Source: Chryseobacterium sp. BLS98 (GTDB taxonomy: Bacteria; Bacteroidota; Bacteroidia; Flavobacteriales; Weeksellaceae). Taken from it: a stretch of DNA of 64,000 nucleotides. Below the pieces are notes generated by a model, which did not search any database, was not told the origin of the DNA, and was given only the letters and a program-made list of their open reading frames with translations. The DNA is taken from positions 1,054,001 to 1,118,000 of the forward strand of contig NZ_LFNF01000002.1 in the NCBI RefSeq assembly GCF_001045445.1, given 5' to 3'. Shown here piece by piece: positions 27,138 through 36,064 of this stretch. The position numbers and the translations under genes are program-made. How positions within the stretch are numbered: position 1 is the first letter of the stretch; each line of letters opens with the position of its first letter.

Positions 27138-30134
27138 TTAAAATTTGAATGTAACATTTACTCCAATATCTCTAGTCGTTGGCATAGATCCAATTGACCA
27201 CCCATAAGAATTGATTCCTCCACCTATCATTGCTTCAGGATCAGCATATGGAAGATTTTTATGAATAATCCATAAGTTTCTACCTACAATAGAGATTTTC
27301 GCATCATAGATTTTAGTTCCAGCTAATAAAGATTTAGGAAGCATATATCCAATACTAGCCTCTCTTAGTTTAATAAATGATCCATCATAAACAAACTCTT
27401 TTGCCGGCTGAGTCTCATATCCGTAGTTACTTCCAGTTGCAAATTGTGAAAGTGCAATATTGTTAGGAGTACCATCAGGCAGAACTCCAGGAAGTACAAC
27501 ATCCTTATCTCTATAGTCACCGATAGCAGTCTCTTTATAAAGCCCTGTATCCATACCATAATACATATCTGTTGAGAAGATATCACCACCTTTACGCATA
27601 TCAATTAGGAAACTCAGAGAGAAACCTTTATAGGTAAAGCTATTTCTTATACCTCCAATCCAATCTGGAGTGGTATTACCTATCACCTGATTAGCATTAA
27701 CTTGGTAAATACCTGTGTCTGGATCAATCACTTTTTGTCCATTCATATAAACATAGTCACCTCCAACTAGTGTTCCCCATGCTTCACCAACTCTGGCATT
27801 TAAAGAAACACCTCCTTGGAAGCTATTCAATAAAAGATTGGTAATTCCTGGATATAAGCTAACAACCTCATTTTTATTTTTAGACCAGTTGGCATCAATA
27901 TTCCATGTAAAATCTTTTGATTTTATTGGTACCAAGCCTAGCTGTACCTCAAATCCTGTATTATCAATTCGTCCCGCGTTAATAACTTTACCAGTATATC
28001 CTGTTCCTGAAGATACTGGAAGGGTAATAATCTGATCAATAGTTTTTGTTTTATAATAAGCCAAATCTACTGTTATTCTATCTTTTAAGAAATGGGCTTC
28101 TGTACCTACTTCAAACTCTTTAGATCTTTGTGGTTTTAGATTAGGATCAGCTTGATTCAAAATCGAATTGTATATTCCTACACCTGATAAAATACCTGCA
28201 GATCTATAATTATTTGTTAACATATAAGGATCTGCCGTACCTCCTACTTCAGCATAATTTGCTCTTAACTTCCAGAAATTCATCCAACTTTTAGTATTTA
28301 AAATTTCTGACATAATAACAGAACCCGTTACGGAAGGATAGTTATATACATTATTACCAGCTGGTAATGTTGAACTTTGATCAATTCTCCATGTTCCATC
28401 TATATAGAATTTTTTAAAGAAATCAAATGAAGCAGTAATATATCCTGAATTAGTCTGTGTTGTAAACTCACTTTCGTCTGATGCTAACGGAGCCTTTTTA
28501 GAGTTTGATAAAGCATAAGTACCTGGAACTACTAAACCTCCTTCCGTTGAACCATAAACAGAATTAAAATAATTTCGTCTTATATTTCCTCCCAAAACTC
28601 CTGAAACGTTAATATCATCAGTAATATTAAACTTATAATTTAACATTAAATCATAATTTGTTTCCGTTCTTAGCACATCACGTCTTGCATAACCAGAAGA
28701 AACATCATTTCCTGACTGACCAAAAGGTTGGGCTATAGATCCAACTGCCAATCTGTTTTCAGCAAAAAGGTTTGATCTGTCATAAGATACTTTTCCTGTA
28801 GCAGAAATATTATCCAGTATATCATAAGTTACTTGAGCATAAGTGAAATTTCTATGTCTCTTATCTGTTGTATAGTTTTGATATGCTTGGAAATATGGGT
28901 TATTCCAATATGCTGGTGATCCATTACCTGCAGATTTTCTATTCCATGTAACATTTCCGTAATTATTTGCTGCACTGGCAATACTAGGATCAACATTGGC
29001 AAAATAAGCTCTTTCCAAGTCATGCATGTCTACGTTAGTTTGCCACCACTGTCTGAAACCAGTAACTGTATTATCACTATAACCTGTGATACTACGTCCT
29101 TTTGTATCCTGTAAGGTCATCGTAGAATAGAAAGAGGAATGTAATTTAGGAGTCAGATCATAATTCACTTTTAAGGAAAAGCTATTTTTATTAATATGAG
29201 AGTTAGGCATAAGGCCGTCCGTCATCATATTATCATAAGTAAAACTAATATTTTTTCCTTTTTCTCCTTTTTCTAACGTTACAGTGTTGTTATATGTCGT
29301 AGGATTATTAAAAAATGTAACTGGTCCATTTTTAGCTGCTACCCAAGGTGTAGCTTTTCCATAATTGGGAGATGTTGGATCAAAGGAATCCCATTGATAG
29401 ACTAATAAATTAGGATCAAATTTAGGTCCCCAAGATGCATCTGCTCCAAAATTTGCATTATTTAATCCTCCAGGCCCTTTCGTACCAAACTTTTGAGAAT
29501 AACCAGCTCCATATCTTGTCTGATATTCTGGAAATGTTGACTTATCAATAAATCCAACGTTTATTGAAGATGATAACGTTACTCCCCATGATCCATCATC
29601 TTTTCCTTTCCCGTTTTTAGTGGTAATAACAATTACACCATTCAAACCTCTTTCTCCATATAAGGCTGATGCTGCAGCACCTTTCAATACATTAATTGAT
29701 TCTATATCTTCCTGATTGATATCAGACAAGGCATTACCATAATCAATTGATTTTTCTTGTGTGTAAGTATTATTCACCGGCGATCCATCAATAACAATTA
29801 GTGGGTTTCCTCCTCCTAATGATTTTACCCCTCTAATCAGTAAGTTTGCCGAACCTCCAAAATTATTGTTTGTTGTAACGTTCAATCCAGCTACCTTCCC
29901 CGACAATTGTGCCCCAATATTTCCTGTATTTGTCGTTCCATCCGAAAGAGCACTTGCCTTAATCTCCTGTGAGGCGTAACCCAAGGATTTTTTTTCTCTC
30001 TTAATCCCGAGTGCAGTTACCACTACTCCCTCAATTTCTTTTGTTTTTATTGTATCGTTCTTCTCTTGCGCCTGAGCAATGGCTATAGAAGAAGACAATA
30101 CCAAAACAAGCAGACCTGCTGTTAGTTTCTTCAT
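27138..30134 (-). CDS. SusC/RagA-type TonB-dependent transporter (locus 1)
   Basis: 998 residues from MKKLTAGLLVLVLSSS with a Sec signal cut near AQAQ. The STN-less N terminus leads to a plug domain with VVVTALGIKREKKSLGYASQ, the SusC signature LIRGVKSLGGGNPLIVIDG and VLKGAAASALYGERGLNGVI. A 22-strand barrel follows, ending in a terminal Phe (VTFKF). The ATG at 30132-30134 is preferred over an extended frame to 30188 because the extension overlaps the promoter-like motif. Imports oligomers or peptides across the outer membrane with TonB energy. Confidence 0.94.
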   Translation of the reverse strand: MKKLTAGLLVLVLSSSIAIAQAQEKNDTIKTKEIEGVVVTALGIKREKKSLGYASQEIKASALSDGTTNTGNIGAQLSGKVAGLNVTTNNNFGGSANLLIRGVKSLGGGNPLIVIDGSPVNNTYTQEKSIDYGNALSDINQEDIESINVLKGAAASALYGERGLNGVIVITTKNGKGKDDGSWGVTLSSSINVGFIDKSTFPEYQTRYGAGYSQKFGTKGPGGLNNANFGADASWGPKFDPNLLVYQWDSFDPTSPNYGKATPWVAAKNGPVTFFNNPTTYNNTVTLEKGEKGKNISFTYDNMMTDGLMPNSHINKNSFSLKVNYDLTPKLHSSFYSTMTLQDTKGRSITGYSDNTVTGFRQWWQTNVDMHDLERAYFANVDPSIASAANNYGNVTWNRKSAGNGSPAYWNNPYFQAYQNYTTDKRHRNFTYAQVTYDILDNISATGKVSYDRSNLFAENRLAVGSIAQPFGQSGNDVSSGYARRDVLRTETNYDLMLNYKFNITDDINVSGVLGGNIRRNYFNSVYGSTEGGLVVPGTYALSNSKKAPLASDESEFTTQTNSGYITASFDFFKKFYIDGTWRIDQSSTLPAGNNVYNYPSVTGSVIMSEILNTKSWMNFWKLRANYAEVGGTADPYMLTNNYRSAGILSGVGIYNSILNQADPNLKPQRSKEFEVGTEAHFLKDRITVDLAYYKTKTIDQIITLPVSSGTGYTGKVINAGRIDNTGFEVQLGLVPIKSKDFTWNIDANWSKNKNEVVSLYPGITNLLLNSFQGGVSLNARVGEAWGTLVGGDYVYMNGQKVIDPDTGIYQVNANQVIGNTTPDWIGGIRNSFTYKGFSLSFLIDMRKGGDIFSTDMYYGMDTGLYKETAIGDYRDKDVVLPGVLPDGTPNNIALSQFATGSNYGYETQPAKEFVYDGSFIKLREASIGYMLPKSLLAGTKIYDAKISIVGRNLWIIHKNLPYADPEAMIGGGINSYGWSIGSMPTTRDIGVNVTFKF

Positions 30135-30160
30135 ATCAAATTTTAATTTTGTATCCTGTA

Positions 30161-30185
30161 CAAATTTGTAAAACTTTCTTAAAAA
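30161..30185 (-). promoter_or_regulatory. conserved upstream element of SusC locus 1
   Basis: On the minus strand it reads AAGAAAGTTTTACAAATTTG, nearly the same as 35130-35153 ahead of the other susC and at the same distance (27 versus 30 bp) from its ATG. CAAATTTG would be a variant -7 box. The rest of 30186-30510 is AT-rich with no gene. Confidence 0.55.
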
Positions 30186-30510
30186 CACAAAACAAAATCT
30201 AAAAAAAATATCAAATTTTCATTTTTTTTCAAAAAAAACACAGCATAAATTATTAAATTAAGTTAAAATAGAAATAATTAACAAAAACACAATATTTAAA
30301 CAGTACTATTTTTCATAAAAACACAAACGTTTTTAATTGATAATTTCTATATAAAATATTAATAAAATATAATACTAACCTATTGATTACCAAAGTAATT
30401 AATCACATTACAATGATAAACGCATGTTTTTAAAAAAAATATACAATGTCATGCATAAGTGTTTTTTTATGTTAAAAAGAGTGAGCGTGGCGTATTAATT
30501 GCATAAAAAA

Positions 30511-30526
30511 ACCGCCCGAAGGCGGT
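30511..30526 (-). terminator. intrinsic terminator of SusCD locus 2
   Basis: ACCGCC-CGAA-GGCGGT followed on the minus strand by seven T; 32 bp past the susD stop. Same 16 bp as 25200-25215. Confidence 0.88.
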
Positions 30527-30557
30527 AATAAAAATATATTATAAATTTGAAATAATC

Positions 30558-32102
30558 CTAATATCTTAACCAAAATGGTGTTAATTGATTTTTCGTAAAG
30601 CAATCGACAGTTGTCATATTTGGTACATTTCCAGAATTGGCTGAATATTCACTTGCAGGATAAACCAATCTATATGGTTTTCTAGGTTGTTCAGCATTTA
30701 GGGCTAATGGAATATTTGGATAATTATATTTTAAATAATTCAAATATGTTTCCACAGGTCTAACAATAGCCAAACTAACTAATCTTTGGTTTTGAATAGC
30801 TTCCATTTTGTTAGCAGTAGCACCCCAACCAAGTCCTGGCTTCGCACTGATAGAAGTTATATATGGGGCTGCTTGAGAACCCAAACCATAGAAATTAAAT
30901 GAAGATGTAATTGCCTGATTATATAAAGTTTGTCCGTCCAAATTAACAAAAACTGAAGGATAAAGTACTTTTGCTTCAGCCAGTAGTAAGTAGGCTTCAG
31001 AACCCAACATAACATATCCATCCATACCTCCATTCTGAGATGCTACAGCTGGATATAACTTCCATCCAATAAAAGAATAATTACCTTCAGTAGTGTTAGC
31101 AGGCTTATTACCACCCTGAACAATTCCGGAAACTTTACCTCCCACAGGTCTAAATTGTGCAGTACCTCTTCTATCAACAACACCACTAGTTAAAGTAGAT
31201 TCACCATTAACAAATTTAGCATAATAATCTGCAGCTTTGTTAATTCTCCAACCATTAGTATTTATTGTCTGACTTGTATAATCAGTATATCCGTATTGGA
31301 AATAAAGAGGGTTCAGGTTAGAACCACTAGCATCACTATATCCTGGATTAATTACCACATCAGCCGTTACAAAGTTATTGACTGTATAGCTTTGCATTGC
31401 ATTAAGTTTTGCTGTTCTAAATGCAACAACGTTAGCATCTGTCACATTAGACATCCTTAACAACATTCTCAATTTCACCGTGTTAGCAAACTTAACCCAG
31501 CTAGGCATATCCCCATGGAACATCACATCTTCATCAGCTGTTGGCACAGTTCCATTACCTTCATTTATTATTCTCAATGCATCATCAATCTCATTAATTA
31601 ATCCCATATAAACCTGTTCTCCTTTGTCATACTTAGGGCTTAGGTTTCCAGAAAATTTAAATGCTTCAGTATAAGGTACATCACCATAAAAATCCACTAA
31701 ATAGTGCATATAATTAGCCTTTAAGATCTTTGCAATTGCAACATGCTGTGGAGCAGATTGCATAGCACCATTACCATCGATTAACGCTTGGAGCGCACCA
31801 ATTGCTCTATAATTATCATTCCATATACTCTGCCCTGTAGAACTGTTAATATTTAAAGAATATTCAACAGTCATTGGATTCGCAAAGTAATAGTAATTAC
31901 CTGCGTAAGTATTTGTCCAAATACTTGAAAGTCTTGTCATTGCCCCAGTTTGAGCTGCGTATGTTCGTACCTCAGCAGCATTTAATTTCAGTGCTGGATT
32001 AACATCAGAATCTAAAGGTGTATTCGGTGAAATATTATCATCTAAATTAGCACATGATATTACCGAAAGCGCAATAGATCCAATTAAAAATATTTTTTTC
32101 AT
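30558..32102 (-). CDS. SusD/RagB-type surface nutrient-binding lipoprotein (locus 2)
   Basis: 514 residues from MKKIFLIGSIALSVISC, lipobox Cys17. In-frame sequence upstream to 32141 lies inside the SusC coding end and is not used. SusD_2-like: GDVPYTEAFKFSGNLSPKYD, LLAEAKVLYPS, and a C-terminal PRKPYRLVYPASEYSANS. It is the partner of the SusC gene 10 bp upstream. Distinct in sequence from locus 1, so probably a different substrate. Confidence 0.93.
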   Translation of the reverse strand: MKKIFLIGSIALSVISCANLDDNISPNTPLDSDVNPALKLNAAEVRTYAAQTGAMTRLSSIWTNTYAGNYYYFANPMTVEYSLNINSSTGQSIWNDNYRAIGALQALIDGNGAMQSAPQHVAIAKILKANYMHYLVDFYGDVPYTEAFKFSGNLSPKYDKGEQVYMGLINEIDDALRIINEGNGTVPTADEDVMFHGDMPSWVKFANTVKLRMLLRMSNVTDANVVAFRTAKLNAMQSYTVNNFVTADVVINPGYSDASGSNLNPLYFQYGYTDYTSQTINTNGWRINKAADYYAKFVNGESTLTSGVVDRRGTAQFRPVGGKVSGIVQGGNKPANTTEGNYSFIGWKLYPAVASQNGGMDGYVMLGSEAYLLLAEAKVLYPSVFVNLDGQTLYNQAITSSFNFYGLGSQAAPYITSISAKPGLGWGATANKMEAIQNQRLVSLAIVRPVETYLNYLKYNYPNIPLALNAEQPRKPYRLVYPASEYSANSGNVPNMTTVDCFTKNQLTPFWLRY

Positions 32103-32112
32103 TTTCTTTTTT

Positions 32113-35100
32113 TTAAAAATTAACAGAAACACTAACTCCATAAGTTTTTAGTGATGGATATTGGTTATCTGCTACGATACCCTGAACATCTGTAGCAAGG
32201 TTTATATTATTACTTTTAGTTGTAGTAAAGGAAGTATCAGGATCACTATAGCCATTATTATTTTTAGCAAATTTAGTGAACAAGTTTCTACCATGTACAC
32301 CAATTGTCAAACCTGTTAAACCAGTTCCTTGAAGCGTATTTGCAGAGAAAGAATAGCTGAGAGCTAATTCTCTTACTCTAAACGACGTTGCATCTAATAT
32401 AAAATTCTCACCAACCAATCCATAAGTTTGCGCATAATAATTAGTTAAAGAGTTATAATCATTCCCTCCTGTTTTAATAGAAGTATTGGCAACATAGTTT
32501 CCATTAGCATCCTGATAAACAGAATTAGGCATCACAAATCCTCCCTGAGTTCTGTCAAACTCAGCGGACTCAACTAACTGACCAGAGAAAGAAAACCCTT
32601 GTTTAGTTCCGGAGAAGAATTTCCCTCCTTTCTTATATTCAAATACTGCGCTAAGCTGGAAACCTTTATAATTGATATTAGTATTAAAATTCAGGATATA
32701 ATCAGGATCTATTTTTCCAAAACTTTTTAAAACTGTAGTATATAAAGGGTTACCATTAGCTGCATTAATAATTATTCTACCTTGATCATCTCTTTGATAC
32801 GCAGAAGCCTTAAGAACAAATCCTTCATCCTTTACAGCATACAATCCCCATCCATTAGCATATCCACCAAGAGAAACTTCATCTGCATCATCAGTTACTT
32901 TAGTAATGTCAGTATTCCATTTTGAGAATGAAGCACCAATAGTCCAGTTAAAATCTTTAGATTTAATTGGCTGAATATTAAGGTCTATATCAACCCCTTT
33001 ATTTACCATTTTCCCAATATTTACCAATCTATTTTGAAGCCCTGAAGATGCAGCAGCGGTTCTTCTAGTAATCAGGTCTTTTGTGTCATCTTGATATACA
33101 GATCCGTTTATGGTGATTCTATCTTTAAAGAAGCCTAATCCCAATCCAATTTCCTTTCTAATTACTTTTTCAGGTCTAATCTGCCCATCTGTAGGTGTCT
33201 GATTTGGAATAAAACTTATTACTCCATTCATAGGATAACCAGCCGGAACAGAAGTAAGATCATTAATGCTATAAGCTCCAACTGCAGTAGCATTTGCCGT
33301 TTTGGTGATATTACCAAAAATCCTCATATAATTAAATGTATCACCTCCAAATCCAAATGCTTTTGTAGGTACGAAGGATAAACCAACTGATGGATAGAAA
33401 TAACTTTGATTATCTTTTGCTAAAACAGAATTCCATTCATTTCTTCCCGTTGCATTTAAAAATAAATAGCCTTTATAATCAAAATCTAAGTTAGCAAAAA
33501 CAGCATGTTTATTTGCAGCATAAGTATTATTATCCAACTGAATAGGAGGAGTAGGTCGGGCTAAATTCCAAATAGCATAAATTCCAGGTGTTAAGATTCC
33601 AGTACCTCCTGCAGAGTTTTGTGAAGCTCTAAAATACTGATAATTATGTCCGATATTTGCTTTAAAACCTAAGTCACTCGTAATATCATAATGCAGGTTA
33701 ATCATAAAGTCTCCATAATAATCAGTTCTATTATATTGAGACTGATAAATTGAAGAAGTAACAGGATTTATACCAGCATCATCTAATAAAAGATTATGGA
33801 ATCCGTCATTATGTTCTTTTTGTTCACTTGCATTAAATTGAACATTTGCTCTGTACAATAAATCAATATTATTATTTACTTTATACCCAACAGAACCTGT
33901 TGCATTGAAAAAGTTAGTAATATTATCACGTCTGTCATGATCAATAGCCCAATAAGGATTTTGATAATACATATTCCAACCGTATGCAGTATCTCTATGA
34001 TCAGACCACATGGTAATAGGAATATCTGCAGATGCCTGTAGTAAGTTGTGATATAAATAAGGGTCTGTTTGTGAAGTTTTTTTTCTAAAATAATTTAAAC
34101 TTGCATCAAAACTCCATTTATTGAATTTAGTTCCTGCCTTTAATAATACAGAGGTACGGTTTAATTTATCATTTTCAACGACAAATTCTCTCTGTACATT
34201 ATTAAGTGACATCAATAAATAAGAATTTTCTCCTCCTACATTAACTGAAACTGTATTGTTGTAAATTGTTCCTGTTTTGAAAAAATCTTTAACATTATTT
34301 TTACCAAAAGGTGCAAACTTACTGAATATTGAGGCCGGACTATCATCTGTCAATGCGCTATCATCAGGATTTACATCAATGTGTCCATCATTATTATAAT
34401 CATACAATGGAATACCATATGGAAGTGATTGACCAGCCCATGTAGGGTCTGTAAAGGCAGGTCCCCAAGCTCCATTTTCTACAGCAATCCTGTCTCCAGC
34501 CCAACCTTGACCGTACTTATTTTGTCTTTCAGGTATAAAAGCAACATTTTCAAAATCAATATTACTATTTAATGTCACTGTCATCCTACCATTTTTATTT
34601 CCTCTTTTGGTAGTTACAACAACAACACCATTAACACCTTGCGGTCCATAAAGTGCAGAGCCTTGAGCCCCTTTAATTACGTTAATAGATTCAATAACAT
34701 CTGGAGGCAGCTGTTGAAGAGCCAATGCTGTTGTAATAACATTATCAATCACAACAAGAGCTTCATTACCTCCTGTTATAGATCTTCTACCACGAATAAT
34801 AATACTATTTGTACCATCCACACTCGTGTTAGTCTGCTTAATTTGTACACCACCTACCTTTCCTTGTAGAGCTAGTACCGGGTCTGGGTTTCCTGCTTGT
34901 GTAAGTTTCTCAGCTTTAATTACTTGCTGCGCTGAAGTTTGAGCTTCTTGAGACTTTCTAATACCGAAAGCTCCAGTAATTAAAACTTCCTCAATTTGAT
35001 TTTCTTTGGCAGTAGTATCTTTTTTAGACCTTTGTGCCGAAACTAAAGCAAAAGAAGAAGTAAGTGCTACAATGAGAACACTTGTTGTAAGTTTCTTCAT
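32113..35100 (-). CDS. SusC/RagA-type TonB-dependent transporter (locus 2)
   Basis: 995 residues from MKKLTTSVLIVALTSSFALV with a signal peptide ending near SAQ. The plug carries EEVLITGAFGIRKSQEAQTS, then IIIRGRRSITGGNEALVVID and VIKGAQGSALYGPQGVNGVV (SusC signature). The barrel ends VSVSVNF with terminal Phe. An upstream extension to 35160 covers the promoter motif and is rejected. Outer-membrane pore working with the SusD of this locus. The calcium-site-like DYNNDGHIDVNPDDS near residue 240 is a notable surface-loop feature. Confidence 0.94.
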   Translation of the reverse strand: MKKLTTSVLIVALTSSFALVSAQRSKKDTTAKENQIEEVLITGAFGIRKSQEAQTSAQQVIKAEKLTQAGNPDPVLALQGKVGGVQIKQTNTSVDGTNSIIIRGRRSITGGNEALVVIDNVITTALALQQLPPDVIESINVIKGAQGSALYGPQGVNGVVVVTTKRGNKNGRMTVTLNSNIDFENVAFIPERQNKYGQGWAGDRIAVENGAWGPAFTDPTWAGQSLPYGIPLYDYNNDGHIDVNPDDSALTDDSPASIFSKFAPFGKNNVKDFFKTGTIYNNTVSVNVGGENSYLLMSLNNVQREFVVENDKLNRTSVLLKAGTKFNKWSFDASLNYFRKKTSQTDPYLYHNLLQASADIPITMWSDHRDTAYGWNMYYQNPYWAIDHDRRDNITNFFNATGSVGYKVNNNIDLLYRANVQFNASEQKEHNDGFHNLLLDDAGINPVTSSIYQSQYNRTDYYGDFMINLHYDITSDLGFKANIGHNYQYFRASQNSAGGTGILTPGIYAIWNLARPTPPIQLDNNTYAANKHAVFANLDFDYKGYLFLNATGRNEWNSVLAKDNQSYFYPSVGLSFVPTKAFGFGGDTFNYMRIFGNITKTANATAVGAYSINDLTSVPAGYPMNGVISFIPNQTPTDGQIRPEKVIRKEIGLGLGFFKDRITINGSVYQDDTKDLITRRTAAASSGLQNRLVNIGKMVNKGVDIDLNIQPIKSKDFNWTIGASFSKWNTDITKVTDDADEVSLGGYANGWGLYAVKDEGFVLKASAYQRDDQGRIIINAANGNPLYTTVLKSFGKIDPDYILNFNTNINYKGFQLSAVFEYKKGGKFFSGTKQGFSFSGQLVESAEFDRTQGGFVMPNSVYQDANGNYVANTSIKTGGNDYNSLTNYYAQTYGLVGENFILDATSFRVRELALSYSFSANTLQGTGLTGLTIGVHGRNLFTKFAKNNNGYSDPDTSFTTTKSNNINLATDVQGIVADNQYPSLKTYGVSVSVNF

Positions 35101-35129
35101 ATTTAAATTGATTATTTTTTTATTGATTG

Positions 35130-35153
35130 CAAATATGTGAAACTTTCTTAAAA
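35130..35153 (-). promoter_or_regulatory. conserved upstream element of SusC locus 2
   Basis: Minus strand AAGAAAGTTTCACATATTTG; CATATTTG is one base from TAnnTTTG. Matches the element at 30161-30185. The 35154-35402 stretch up to rnhB is AT-rich and otherwise empty. Confidence 0.55.
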
Positions 35154-35372
35154 TTACCAAATTATTCGTTAAAAATATTTAATTTAACAATCAACAAAAT
35201 AGCAAAAAACCAAATAATTACAAATACCACAACAAAAAATACATATTCTTCAAAACATAATAAAAGCACAATTTTTAAAATAATACATACATTGCTTCTA
35301 TTTGAATCAATATATGTAAGAATATTAAAAAAAACATATATCGATTCAAAATTAATTTTTACTATTTTTCCA

Positions 35373-35380
35373 TACATTTG
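35373..35380 (+). promoter_or_regulatory. -7 box of rnhB
   Basis: TACATTTG matches TAnnTTTG; 22 bp before the rnhB ATG at 35403. It supports that start over a longer upstream frame. Confidence 0.55.
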
Positions 35381-35402
35381 TTCATATAATGCAAACAATA
35401 AG

Positions 35403-35987
35403 ATGGATTTACTGCAAAAATGGACGGACCATTACATCGAGGCAGGATGTGACGAAGTAGGAAGAGGGTGTCTCAGTGGACCAGTGGTGGCCGCCGCTGT
35501 GATTCTGGATGACAGCTTTAAACAAAATCTGGTTAATGACTCCAAGAAGTTAACATTCAAAACGAGAATGGAGCTGGATAGCTATATAAAAGACAATGTA
35601 AAAAACTACGCTATTGCAGAGCTGCCCCCTTCATTTATTGATCAGCACAATATCCTTAACGCAAGTATCCATGCCATGCATCGTGCCTTGGATCAATTAA
35701 CCATAATTCCTGAGCTAATTCTGGTTGACGGAAATAAATTCCACCCTTATAATTACATTCCCCATCAATGCATCATTAAAGGGGATTCAAAGGTACTTTC
35801 CATAGCTGCTGCTTCAATTCTGGCGAAAAACTACAGAGACAGGCTGATGATTGAGCTCCATGAAGAGCATCCGGAGTACTGCTGGAATACCAACTTCGGA
35901 TATGCTACTAAAGCACACCAAGAGGCTTTAATAAAGTTCGGACCGACAAAACACCACAGGCAGTCATTCAGGCTTAAATATGATTAG
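35403..35987 (+). CDS. rnhB: ribonuclease HII
   Basis: 194 residues from MDLLQKWTDHY. Catalytic motif CDEVGRGCLSGPVVAAA (Asp and Glu at residues 15-16) and later VDGN and GDSKVLSIAAASILAKNYRD, all typical of type 2 RNase H; ends with the usual THHRQSF-like KHHRQSFRLKYD. Removes ribonucleotides and RNA-DNA hybrids. The frame stays open 92 codons upstream, but that part is Lys/Ile/Asn-rich intergenic translation with no homology. Confidence 0.95.
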   Translation: MDLLQKWTDHYIEAGCDEVGRGCLSGPVVAAAVILDDSFKQNLVNDSKKLTFKTRMELDSYIKDNVKNYAIAELPPSFIDQHNILNASIHAMHRALDQLTIIPELILVDGNKFHPYNYIPHQCIIKGDSKVLSIAAASILAKNYRDRLMIELHEEHPEYCWNTNFGYATKAHQEALIKFGPTKHHRQSFRLKYD

Positions 35988-36017
35988 ATTTATTTACTGA
36001 ATACCTATATACAAACA

Positions 36018-36047
36018 AAAAGAGAAGCAAAATTGCTTCTCTTTTTT
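36018..36047. terminator. bidirectional terminator between rnhB and yidC
   Basis: AGAGAAGCAA / TTGCTTCTCT stem, A-rich on the left and T-rich on the right, between convergent genes. Confidence 0.88.
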
Positions 36048-36064
36048 ATATAAACTTATTTATT

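Noticed and set aside
25697..35100. Polysaccharide utilisation loci
   Set aside because: SusC/SusD pairs are present but no carbohydrate-active enzyme, sulfatase or sensor is adjacent; a PUL label would overstate the evidence.
35127..35402. N-terminal extension of RNase HII
   Set aside because: The frame is open but translates into Asn/Thr/Lys/Ile-rich sequence across a promoter and AT-rich spacer; the family start is at 35403.
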